Assembly: GCA_910588315.1 (NCBI GenBank)
Contig: CAJUQF010000034.1
Span: 8,017-16,570 of the forward strand
From: an uncultured Christensenellaceae bacterium
GTDB taxonomy: Bacteria; Bacillota; Clostridia; Christensenellales; Pumilibacteraceae
Reading direction: 5' to 3'
Length of the DNA stretch: 8,554 nt
Shown here in pieces: positions 1 through 7,100 of this stretch. Within the stretch, counting starts at the first letter, position 1, and the number at the start of each line of letters is the position of its first letter. The position numbers and the translations under genes are program-made. The notes beneath the pieces are model-generated. The model did not search any database and was not told the DNA's origin. It saw nothing but the letters and a program-made list of their open reading frames with translations.

Positions 1-1054
1 CGGAAACTTTGGTATATGCGTTGATATAGTCGTAACCGGCATTGGACGCGTCGACAAGTGCGAGCGTGCCGACGTTACCGTACGATTCGAGATTAACCCC
101 GGCATTTGCGCGAGCGACTACATCGTCGAAACCTTTGAATCTGTTAAAGAACGCGTATGCACCGTAAGCACGGTCGTAATCCTCGGTAAACACCGCAACG
201 ATATCGTTATTGTAACCTTTATCCGATTTGGCTAAGGCTATCATCGATTGCATTACGTTTGCAACGAACGCGGCATTGCCCGCTTCCGGCGAATCGCCGC
301 GACTGTCGTAACGCACGGTCAACACTATCGCGCCGGCATTTTTCTTTGCGGAAGGAATCGCCGCGACAATATTCGTTACCGTAGCGCCGACGAGCGTTTT
401 ATCGATGTCGAGAGTATCTTGAAGATCGCCTTCGAGAGTGGACGTCTGCAAAGTGACCGTAGCGACTTTTTTATCTTCGGAAACTGCGTAATCGGTCACG
501 GTCGTAATGGGATCGTTGTTATCTTCGTCTTGATCGTCTTTTTCCGTCTTTTTCTCGTCTGTCGAGACAAATCCCGCTTTTGTAAGCGTATCGGTGATAT
601 ACTCTCGTACCGACGATAAATCGTTATTTGCCGATGCGGAACGCGACATCTCGGTTATCGCCTTTACGTGCGCGTTAACGGCATTATAATAACCGTCGTC
701 ATACGCGGACGGACTGTATCCGACCGCACCGTCGAGTGCTGAGAAAATAAACATCAGCGCCACAAACAACGCCAATACGGGATAGTATATAAATTTAAAA
801 AGCTTACGCTTTTTCTCGACGGGCATGGAAGCCTTTTTAGGCTTGCGCGATTGCGTCACGGTTTCCGATTTTTCATCGTTTACGGGTTCCGATACATCCG
901 CGTTTTCGCTCGCCGTATCGTCACCATCGGACACCTCGGCATGCTCTTCTATCCGAGTATCCGCTGTGCCGTTCGTTTCTTCGGCACGGCTGTCGGTCGC
1001 GGTATCTTCCGCCTTTGACGTCGCATTTTGTTTTTCGAGTTCTTCGCTATTCAT
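1..1054 (-). CDS. Membrane-anchored M28 peptidase-like protein, probable pseudoenzyme (partial)
   Basis: The reading frame starts at ATG 1054-1052 behind a GGAG ribosome site (1060-1063, 5-nt gap) and is open to the left edge, giving 351 residues. Residues 1-85 are hydrophilic and rich in Glu, Asp, Ser and Thr, and are probably cytoplasmic. One membrane helix lies at about 88-108. Next come helices resembling the start of M28 domains (116-162), an acidic insert (164-182), and then the M28-like core: TNIVAAIP (227-234), AIVLTVRYDS (242-251), DIVAVFTEDYD (284-294), YGAYAFF (297-303) and GVNLESYG (319-326). In active M28 enzymes the equivalent positions are HxDS, an Asp-Asp motif and a Glu-Glu pair (catalytic base plus metal ligand). 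Here they read RYDS, PEAGN and TEDYD, so metal binding and catalysis are probably lost. The fold assignment is by eye. The missing C-terminal part could hold more membrane helices, as in Fxna-type members. The gene is divergent from a WYL regulator, which may control it. Confidence 0.75.
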   Translation of the reverse strand, partial: MNSEELEKQNATSKAEDTATDSRAEETNGTADTRIEEHAEVSDGDDTASENADVSEPVNDEKSETVTQSRKPKKASMPVEKKRKLFKFIYYPVLALFVALMFIFSALDGAVGYSPSAYDDGYYNAVNAHVKAITEMSRSASANNDLSSVREYITDTLTKAGFVSTDEKKTEKDDQDEDNNDPITTVTDYAVSEDKKVATVTLQTSTLEGDLQDTLDIDKTLVGATVTNIVAAIPSAKKNAGAIVLTVRYDSRGDSPEAGNAAFVANVMQSMIALAKSDKGYNNDIVAVFTEDYDRAYGAYAFFNRFKGFDDVVARANAGVNLESYGNVGTLALVDASNAGYDYINAYTKVS

Positions 1055-1062
1055 TACTGCTC

Positions 1063-1084
1063 CGATATAATTATAGGTATATCG
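1063..1084. repeat. 7-bp inverted repeat at the start site of the M28-like gene
   Basis: CGATATA (1063-1069) and TATATCG (1078-1084) are perfect inverted copies separated by 8 nt. The repeat begins just downstream of the predicted -10 box of the minus-strand gene and covers its likely transcription start. It overlaps the GGAG ribosome site by one base. It could be an operator for the divergent WYL regulator or a small leader hairpin. The element TCCGATA at 1061-1067 also occurs at 1188-1194 beside the other promoter. Confidence 0.35.
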
Positions 1085-1086
1085 CT

Positions 1087-1115
1087 ATTTTATCATACTT
1101 CTGAAATTATTACAA
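1087..1115 (-). promoter_or_regulatory. Sigma-A promoter of the M28-like gene
   Basis: On the minus strand there is a -35 box TTGTAA (1115-1110), a 17-nt spacer and a -10 box TAAAAT (1092-1087). Transcription would begin near 1080, leaving a leader of about 26 nt with a GGAG ribosome site. The assignment rests on motif match and spacing only. Confidence 0.6.
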
Positions 1116-1147
1116 TTAAAATGACCGTCTTTTACGAAATTTTTGTC

Positions 1148-1176
1148 TTGACATGCGTGCTTTTATACATTATAAT
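1148..1176 (+). promoter_or_regulatory. Consensus sigma-A promoter of the WYL regulator
   Basis: TTGACA (1148-1153), a 17-nt spacer and TATAAT (1171-1176) match the vegetative consensus at every position. The start site would be near 1183, giving a leader of about 37 nt. A promoter this strong ahead of a regulator usually implies repression, and a palindrome sits on the start site. Confidence 0.85.
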
Positions 1177-1180
1177 TAGA

Positions 1181-1193
1181 ATCGGCATCCGAT
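1181..1193. promoter_or_regulatory. Candidate operator at the WYL regulator start site
   Basis: The sequence ATCGG-CAT-CCGAT is a perfect inverted repeat (5-bp arms, 3-bp centre) lying 5-17 bases after the -10 box. A protein bound here would block transcription, so autorepression by the WYL protein is plausible. The arms are short and chance occurrence cannot be excluded. Confidence 0.4.
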
Positions 1194-1219
1194 AAATTTA
1201 ACTTTATCCGTAACAAACC

Positions 1220-2146
1220 ATGACGCAAGCAACCGTTTTTTCCATATTATTGATACTGCTGAACAGACGCAAAGTTTCGCGCGAATACCTTGCCGAACGA
1301 TTTTCCGTAAGCAAGCGTACGATCTCGCGTTATCTTGCTGTTCTCGAAGACGCAGGAGTCCCCGTTGTTTCTCAAACCGGTCCCGGCGGAGGCATATCCG
1401 TCGCGGACGGTTACACTCTCGACAAATCGTTTATTTCTCAAGCGGAAACGATCCGGCTCATTGACGCACTCGATAAGACCGCCGAAACGTACGGAGACAA
1501 AGTCAACCGTGCGCTTGCCGAAAAGTTGGAAAACGTAAACCGTGTCCGCACGCGCGACAATTACGTTATAAATCAACACGATCTGTATATTGAATGCGAT
1601 CACGACGACACAGCCGAGATAAAACATAAAATACAAACGTTTTCGGAAGCTATCGAACAAACGCGCGCCGTGGAGATCAAATACACCGACTCACGCGGAT
1701 TTATATCATATCGCACGGTCGAGCCTTATACCCTGGTATTCAGATCGGGACGATGGTATATCTACGGCATGTGCAAACTGCGCGGGGATTTCAGGCTATT
1801 CAAACTGACTCGAATAACCGACATGCGCAAAACAAGCAAATGCTTTTCAAAGCACGAGAGCAAGCTCATAGAAAAACTCGATCTCGAGTTCTATAACGAA
1901 GCATACGTCGATCTCGAGTTCGAATTTTTCCCGTCCGTCACGGAAAGCGTGATAGACTGGCTGGGTACGTCCGCGGTTACCGAACGCGGCACAAAGTTTA
2001 TAGCTACAGCCGAAGTCCCGATGACCGACTCGTTGATAAAAAGACTTCTTTCCTTCGGCTCGTCGATCAAGGTGTTGAACCCTGCGGCGCTACGCGATAA
2101 GCTTGCGGAAGAAGCAAAACGCATGACGGATATCTATGCCGATTAG
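1220..2146 (+). CDS. WYL-domain transcriptional regulator with N-terminal HTH
   Basis: This is a 308-residue ligand-responsive DNA-binding regulator of the YafY/YobV type. Residues 1-65 form a winged helix: helix-turn-helix around 20-44, with SVSKRTISRYLAVLEDAGVPV as the recognition region, and a wing with GPGGG at 54-58. Residues about 148-215 are the WYL domain, including GRWYIYGMCKLRGDFRLFKL (177-196). The name motif reads WYI at 179-181, a conservative change. Residues 228-305 match the C-terminal WCX extension. Length and domain order are normal for the family. WYL domains are thought to sense nucleotides or other small ligands and can activate or repress. The ATG at 1220 gives the usual N-terminus for the family, yet has no Shine-Dalgarno sequence ahead of it. 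Likely targets are its own gene and the divergent M28-like gene; that is inference from position. Confidence 0.93.
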   Translation: MTQATVFSILLILLNRRKVSREYLAERFSVSKRTISRYLAVLEDAGVPVVSQTGPGGGISVADGYTLDKSFISQAETIRLIDALDKTAETYGDKVNRALAEKLENVNRVRTRDNYVINQHDLYIECDHDDTAEIKHKIQTFSEAIEQTRAVEIKYTDSRGFISYRTVEPYTLVFRSGRWYIYGMCKLRGDFRLFKLTRITDMRKTSKCFSKHESKLIEKLDLEFYNEAYVDLEFEFFPSVTESVIDWLGTSAVTERGTKFIATAEVPMTDSLIKRLLSFGSSIKVLNPAALRDKLAEEAKRMTDIYAD

Positions 2147-2180
2147 TATACTTTCTGCTATTTCATACACATACTAATCG
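2140..2180. repeat. 10-bp inverted repeat spanning the regulator stop and the next start codon
   Basis: CGATTAGTAT (2140-2149) and ATACTAATCG (2171-2180) are perfect inverted copies with a 21-nt loop. The left arm contains the TAG stop of the WYL gene. The right arm ends one base before the ATG of the small gene at 2182. In RNA the hairpin would fold over the place where ribosomes must start on that small gene. As DNA it could be a protein-binding site. It has no T-run, so it is a poor terminator. Confidence 0.55.
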
Positions 2181-2181
2181 C

Positions 2182-2451
2182 ATGGAAAACAAACATAAAC
2201 ACGATTATACGGACACGATACGCCAAGCCGCCCAGCTCGACGAAACAACAGACCGCGAAGACGGCATGCGCGATATAGACGCAGAGACCGCGCTCGACGC
2301 GCTGTCACTTTCTGCGGCTATGGGTACTTACGCACAGGACGAAACCGTGGCGAACTTTCTCGAACTCGAGCTGGCTGCGGAACTTGCTCAACGCGCTTAC
2401 TCCGGAACGGAGACTGGCGACAACGAAAAAGACGACGGATATTTGGACTGA
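2182..2451 (+). CDS. Small acidic protein of unknown function
   Basis: The 89-residue product is not one I recognise. It has 23 acidic and 7 basic residues, no membrane helix and no cysteine. Residues 31-73 look helical (repeated Leu, Ala and Glu, as in NFLELELAAELAQRAY at 58-73), while both ends are polar. Codon choice (GAC, GAA, CGC, GCG, ATA) matches the neighbours, which supports a real gene. It begins 35 bases after the WYL stop codon on the same strand and probably shares its promoter. No ribosome-binding sequence precedes the ATG, and a 10-bp inverted repeat ends just before it. A partner or effector of the regulator is possible but unproven. Confidence 0.6.
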   Translation: MENKHKHDYTDTIRQAAQLDETTDREDGMRDIDAETALDALSLSAAMGTYAQDETVANFLELELAAELAQRAYSGTETGDNEKDDGYLD

Positions 2452-2700
2452 TCCGCCGCCACGGTTTTTGCATAACCGAACTTACATTCTCGCGACACCG
2501 AAAAAACACACCCGATAGCGGTTTGTTTTGCAGTCACAGGCTGATTTTTAGCAATCATCTCACAATTACGACGTGAGAACGGACGCAAAGTGTCGCGCAG
2601 CATTTGGCTGCCTCGTTCATAGTAGCTCAGACTACGATTTCACTCGCTTGCCTTGCAACGGCTTAAAACGGCATCGCTTCCGGCGCGCGAGAACGTTCAA
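2452..2700. other. Gene-free convergent intergenic region
   Basis: This 249-bp stretch separates two converging genes. I see no convincing coding sequence and no strong terminator. A weak stem CGGTT/AACCG (2462-2466, 2474-2478) lies 11 bases after the small gene, without a T-run. The right two-thirds hold the cluster of stem-loops listed separately. Open frames that cross it are extensions of shadow frames and carry no family signature. Confidence 0.5.
2542..2635. other. Cluster of four short stem-loops, possible structured RNA or dispersed element
   Basis: Four perfect inverted repeats follow one another. They are TGATT/AATCA (2542-2546, 2553-2557), TCTCAC/GTGAGA (2558-2563, 2573-2578), GCAGC/GCTGC (2597-2601, 2607-2611) and GTAG/CTAC (2622-2625, 2632-2635). 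Loops are 5 to 9 nt, and the first two stems abut directly. If transcribed on the minus strand this would be the 3' untranslated region of degV. The density of stems is more than I expect by chance, but the arms are short. It could be a noncoding RNA, a decayed terminator region or a copy of a repeated intergenic element. Confidence 0.3.
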
Positions 2701-3564
2701 TTATTTATTCTCGCCGCAAGCGAAAAACGCTACCGCGATCGCACCCGGTCCTACGTGCGTTCCGATCGTACTGCCGATAAGCCCTATAGGGATATTATCG
2801 GTTTTTTCTTTCCACAACGCATCGCTGTCGTGCAAATATTTTTTGAGAAACTCGTCCGACATTCCGGAATATCCGACGCAATACGGCATGGAAAAATCTA
2901 TGCCGCCGCATCGCTCCACAAGCCGCATCAAAAGGTTGTTGCCCTTTTTCGACCCCATGGCCTTGCCTACAGATTTCACCTCTCCGTCTATTATCGATAC
3001 TACAGGTTTTATAGACAGCAATTCTCCGGCAAAAGCCGCCGCAGAAGATATGCGTCCGCCCTTTTTAAGATACAATAGAGTATCGAGTACGGCAAGCAGC
3101 TGTATCTCTTTTTTTCTTTCGTTCAACTCAACGACTATATCGGCCGCCGACATTCCGCCTTGCACCAATCTTAAGGCGTATTCGACAAGAATGCGCTCTC
3201 CTATACACGCGTTTAGACTGTCCACGACAAAAACCTTGCCGTCGAACTTTTCCGCCGCTTTCACCGCACTCGCATAGGTCCCGGACAGCTTGGACGAAAT
3301 GGTTATCGCTATAACATCGTATCCCGACGCCGTAAGCTCGCCGAAACGCTCCGACCATCGATATTCGTTTATTTGACTCGTTTGCGGCAGTTCGTCGCTT
3401 TCGACCAGCTTTTCGAAAAACATCTTTTTCGTAATATCCACGCCGTCGAAATACTCTTCATCGCCGAACCTTACCTGCATAGGCATAAACGAAAGACCGA
3501 GTTCATCCGCTTCGCCTTTCGTTATATCCGTTGCCGAATCAATCACTAATTTTATCTTTGCCAT
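2701..3564 (-). CDS. DegV family fatty-acid-binding protein
   Basis: This 287-residue protein has the normal DegV length and motif order. These are LVIDSATDI at 6-14, FGDEEYFDGVDI at 33-44, PQTSQ at 60-64, ISSKLSGTYASA at 89-100, VDSLNAC at 114-120, LDTLLYLKKGGRIS at 160-173, KPVVSIIDGEV at 186-196 and GTHVGPGAIAVAFF at 268-281. DegV proteins (also called FakB) hold one fatty acid between two domains and present it to the kinase FakA for entry into phospholipid synthesis. The serines near 63 and 95 are in the family's lipid-carboxylate-binding positions. It has no signal peptide and is cytoplasmic. The start codon lies inside the end of marR, with GAGGAA (3580-3575) 10 nt upstream, so the two are probably translationally coupled. 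No fakA gene is in the window. Confidence 0.93.
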   Translation of the reverse strand: MAKIKLVIDSATDITKGEADELGLSFMPMQVRFGDEEYFDGVDITKKMFFEKLVESDELPQTSQINEYRWSERFGELTASGYDVIAITISSKLSGTYASAVKAAEKFDGKVFVVDSLNACIGERILVEYALRLVQGGMSAADIVVELNERKKEIQLLAVLDTLLYLKKGGRISSAAAFAGELLSIKPVVSIIDGEVKSVGKAMGSKKGNNLLMRLVERCGGIDFSMPYCVGYSGMSDEFLKKYLHDSDALWKEKTDNIPIGLIGSTIGTHVGPGAIAVAFFACGENK

Positions 3565-3997
3565 GTTGCTTTAATTCCTCGTAATATTTTTCGATCTTGT
3601 CGGAAATGTTATTGAGCGACGAATAAAAAAATTCACGTTCCGCATCGGTAAAGTCCTCGCTCACCGACTCAACCGCGCGCATTTCTTTGTCGTAAACAGC
3701 CCGCATAAGCTGCGTACCGTTATCCGTCAAACGAATGACCGAATTGTATTTCTTTCCGTCATATTCGATGAGTCCTTTATCCGACAAAGCCTTGAGCGCA
3801 CGCGAGATCGCCGCCTTATCCTCCAAAGTCTTTCGCATGAGTTCGCTTGCGGTCATGCCGCCCTGCGATAGATAATGCAAACACATCACATGTATCGCCT
3901 GCAACCCATACTCACGCATCTCATAGCATTTTATGCGCTGAATGAGCTTATTTATCTTGTATATCGAATGCGTAAAATTCTCAAACTTGTTTCTCAT
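3539..3997 (-). CDS. MarR family transcriptional regulator
   Basis: The 152-residue product is a typical MarR winged-helix protein. Helices at about 1-45 form the dimer region. MTASELMRKTLEDKAAISRALKALSDKGLI (48-77) covers the helix-turn-helix, with the recognition helix at about 60-72. Residues 78-92 make the wing and end in IRLTDNG (88-94), a family signature. Long C-terminal helices (95-146) close the dimer. MarR proteins bind palindromes as dimers and release on ligand binding. The gene is the first of an operon with degV, whose frame overlaps the last 26 bp. A palindrome lies on its own promoter, pointing to autorepression. The pairing with DegV suggests a lipid-related ligand, as in FabT-type regulators; that link is inference. 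No Shine-Dalgarno sequence is seen upstream of the ATG. Confidence 0.9.
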   Translation of the reverse strand: MRNKFENFTHSIYKINKLIQRIKCYEMREYGLQAIHVMCLHYLSQGGMTASELMRKTLEDKAAISRALKALSDKGLIEYDGKKYNSVIRLTDNGTQLMRAVYDKEMRAVESVSEDFTDAEREFFYSSLNNISDKIEKYYEELKQHGKDKISD

Positions 3998-4009
3998 ATC
4001 GCCATACTT

Positions 4010-4023
4010 GTTGATTTATCAAC
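4010..4023. promoter_or_regulatory. Candidate MarR operator
   Basis: GTTGAT-TT-ATCAAC is a perfect palindrome with 6-bp arms, starting 7 bases after the -10 box and covering the predicted transcription start of marR. Size, symmetry and place fit a MarR dimer site. The TTGAT..ATCAA half-sites resemble the known streptococcal FabT box, though the spacing differs by one base. Confidence 0.6.
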
Positions 4024-4029
4024 TTTATA

Positions 4030-4058
4030 ATTATATCATCGCCTCGAAAGTATGTCAA
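4030..4058 (-). promoter_or_regulatory. Consensus sigma-A promoter of the marR-degV operon
   Basis: Minus-strand TTGACA (4058-4053), a 17-nt spacer and TATAAT (4035-4030) match the vegetative consensus at every position. The start site is near 4023, leaving a leader of about 26 nt. The -35 box lies 14 bases beyond the terminator of the upstream gene, so the operon is insulated from it. Confidence 0.87.
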
Positions 4059-4071
4059 GCGATTTCGCGCA

Positions 4072-4107
4072 AAATCAAACCCGTGTAAATGCACACGGGT
4101 TTGATTT
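4072..4107 (-). terminator. Terminator of the transglutaminase-domain gene
   Basis: Perfect 15-bp arms (4072-4086 and 4093-4107) enclose a 6-nt loop, and the stem begins one base after the TAA stop. The GC core is ACCCGTGT/ACACGGGT. The flanking A and T bases lie inside the stem, giving TTTT at its 3' end on the minus strand. The hairpin is symmetric and could also stop plus-strand transcription. Confidence 0.8.
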
Positions 4108-4108
4108 G

Positions 4109-7100
4109 TTATTTCTTTTTATTGTCGTCGGGACGTCTCGTGACCGGTGTTGCGGGGCGCGTCTGATTCGTCGGACGGGCGGCGCCGTTTGCGGGGCGCG
4201 ATGCGTTATTTGTCGGGCGAGCGTCCTTGCTTGCGGGGCGTACAGGCTGTTGTGCCGGACGCGCGGCGCTTGCCGTCGACTTGTTTACGTTATCCGACGA
4301 AACTTTCTTATCGGCGGTTTTTGCGTTTGCCGTCTTGCTCTGCAACGTTTTGCTCTCAGCGCCTGCGGGAGCGGTTGCCTTTTTCTTACGCATAACTATG
4401 CAAACCACTATTACCGCGGCGGCAACAACTATCAGCGAAACACAAATGCCTACGACTATACCGGTAACATTCGTGTCATCCGCAATTTGAGCGGGTTTGG
4501 CACCCGAATATGTCGCTTTGATTATATCATCTTCGTTTACGACTACGATGGGACGTTTTATCTGCAAATTGCTCTCTTCGTATGCCGCAACGGCACGATC
4601 GGATATAAACGTGATTTCTACGTCGCTGTTTCCTTTATATTTTGAATCGGTCTCGCTTGCAAGATCGTCATACGTCAGCGTGAGTTTACCGCTTGTTTTG
4701 TCATACTTGGACGTAATGTCGTTGCCGTTAAGTGTGATACGGTCCACACTGTAATTGTTTTCGCAAGTAACGTCGTACGAAACGCTGTCGCCGGTCGCCA
4801 AAGTCCGTATGGCGGCGTTCTTGACGCTGCCGCCTATCCCGTCTGCATGAACGTACACGGTTCTGCCAGATGCTTGCACTTTATCGGAATCTACTGCGCA
4901 AATCATGAACGGGCTGAAACTTTTTACGGTCGCAATTATGCCGTATTCGGTTACTACGCACGGCACTGCCTCGACGCTCGTCACTTCTCCGGTTTTGGGA
5001 TCGCGCGTGTAGTGATATACTGTAAACGTTACGCCGACGCTGTTTTGATCGAATCCTTTGGGGAACCCGAATCCCACCTGCATATAACTGCCTGTCGGCA
5101 CTTTTTGAATAAGTCCGCACATCTGCAGATCGATCTGATATGTCGAACTCGCCTTGATGTCGTTATCGGTCAATCCGAATTCCTCTTTAGCCGCACCCTG
5201 CATCTCCGAAGTCTGCGCCTGAGTCGGCTCGTTTACGACAAGCATGAGCTGAGACCTCTGATTGCCGACTATCGGCTGACCGTCTTTGCCCTTAAAGCCT
5301 GAAAGAGATTCGTCCGCGGCGCTTACAAACTGCGGTGCACCGAAAACCTTCATATATAATCTGCCGTCGTTAAACACTTTCGGGCATACGACTTGTTTCA
5401 TTTTAAAAGTCAAACGTCCCGCTTCCGGCGCTCGGCGGCTGTCCTTTCCGACAAGGTTTGTGGGAACGAAGTTATACATCTCACAGTTATGCGAATACTG
5501 GCTGCTGGGTGTAAAAACGAACGAAACAGTATTTTTGCCTGCGTCCCATTCGACGTCTTCGACCTTATACCATCCGTCGAGATCGTCGTTGTAATCGCCT
5601 GTGACGGTAATATCGACGTCCTCATCTTCGTTCTCTTTTACAAGCTGTTCGCTGTAAGTAATCGTTATCTTGAGCGGGTCGAAACTCGATATATAGCCCT
5701 TTCTATCGGGCGTAAGTTTCTTTACATACGGCGCACGCATGAATTGTTTGTATTTTTGATTGGCGTATACCGTACTCATAGCAACTACGTTTGTACTCGT
5801 TACCTCGGCATCGCCGTAGTCGGTACCCGTTGCCGGGCGGCTGCCGAACACCGCAAACTGCATTTGTTTGGTAGAAGATCCGCAATGTTGCAGAGTGTAT
5901 CCTTCCGCATACATAGACGCGAGGAATTCATCTCGTTCTTCGCCTTCATAACCGTTACCGTCCAAATACGCCTCCGCAGCGACATACAAACTCGACCACT
6001 GCGTCCAAGTATCTTCCGCCATGGATCTCACGGCAAAATACTTGCCTTCGTTTGCAAGTTCGACAAAATTCTTGCCGTCATACGAAACCGCCAAGCTCAA
6101 AGAGTATGCTTCCTCGTCGCCCGGATCGCGCACGTATCCAAACGAATGTTCGCCGAGCTTGCCGCTGTCCTTGAACTCGAAACCGCTCTTGTCTTGATTT
6201 ACGCCGTACGACATAGGACGGAGCGCGGGATATTTAAGCTCGAAACCGGAAGACGACAACACGCCGTCCGCATAGCGGCTTTCCGAAAGGAAGTCGTCGC
6301 CCACGAGCATATATTTTTCGAGATGATTCTCCGTATCGTTCCAAGTAACGTCTACGCCGTACCAAAGTCCATCGACGAGAACGGCGTTCCACATATGCGG
6401 CTCGTAACCGGATTCGAGCTTGTTGCCCTCATCGTCGGTAACGGTTTTGCCGGAACGCGCCGCGCCGCCTATAAGCACGCACGGAATGCCGAGCTTATCC
6501 ATGACGACTTTGAACGCGCGCGAATAACCGCCGCAAATCGCCTTGCCGTCGACAAGTCCGCCGTACGCGGTATTAACGTTACCGTTATATTCCACACCAC
6601 CCTGCATATTGTCACGGGCGCCGTAATCGTAAGACGTCTTTTCCGCTATGTACTTATTTGCGTTTTTGATCTTTCCTACGGTGTCGGCATTGTCCGCTTT
6701 GGCGGCGGCAACAGCCTCGTCGAGAGCAAGATCGAATTTACGTTTGGCTTCCGCAAGCGTAGATTCGTTAAACGTATTGTCCTCGAAATAGTTGTCGGCA
6801 TTACCGGGTCCGAGATACGCGACATAATTGTCTCCGTCCACACCGACCGTCAAAACAAGTTTATAAACGTCGACGTAGAAAAGCTCGGGATGATCCATAT
6901 AGAACGCATCGCGCGCCGCGCCGAGCGCTACCGGTATAGTGGGCTTGCCGCTTTCGGCATAGTCCATTATCTCTCTTTGTGAAAGCACATTCGACAAATC
7001 GTACTCGGTAGCGGCTTTATCGAACTGACCGTTCCCCGCTATTTCGAGCATAATGTTATAAAACTTCTGCGCAAGCGGGCTGCTCTTGAGCTCGTCGTAA

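Noticed and set aside
248..619. A 123-codon plus-strand frame near the left edge
   Set aside because: It is antisense to the M28-like gene, which explains the region better.
2462..2478. Terminator after the small acidic gene
   Set aside because: The stem is only 5 bp with a 7-nt loop and no T-run follows, so it is noted only as a weak hairpin.
2397..2603. A 68-codon minus-strand frame across the intergenic region
   Set aside because: It overlaps the end of the small acidic gene on the opposite strand and shows no family signature or clear ribosome site. The acidic gene fits the local codon use better. It would be worth revisiting only if this segment proves to be a repeated element.
2573..3277. 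A 234-codon open frame on the plus strand
   Set aside because: Most of it is antisense to degV, whose motifs are complete. The 5' part crosses the stem-loop region only because stops are scarce there.
4112..4261. CRISPR-like regular spacing of GC-rich repeats
   Set aside because: The spacing follows codons of the Arg-Pro heptad tail. The units are not identical, and there are no unique spacers or cas genes.
5393..6982. A 529-codon open frame on the plus strand
   Set aside because: It lies wholly antisense to the transglutaminase-domain gene, which has a signal peptide, catalytic triad and strong ribosome site. The antisense product has no recognisable domain.
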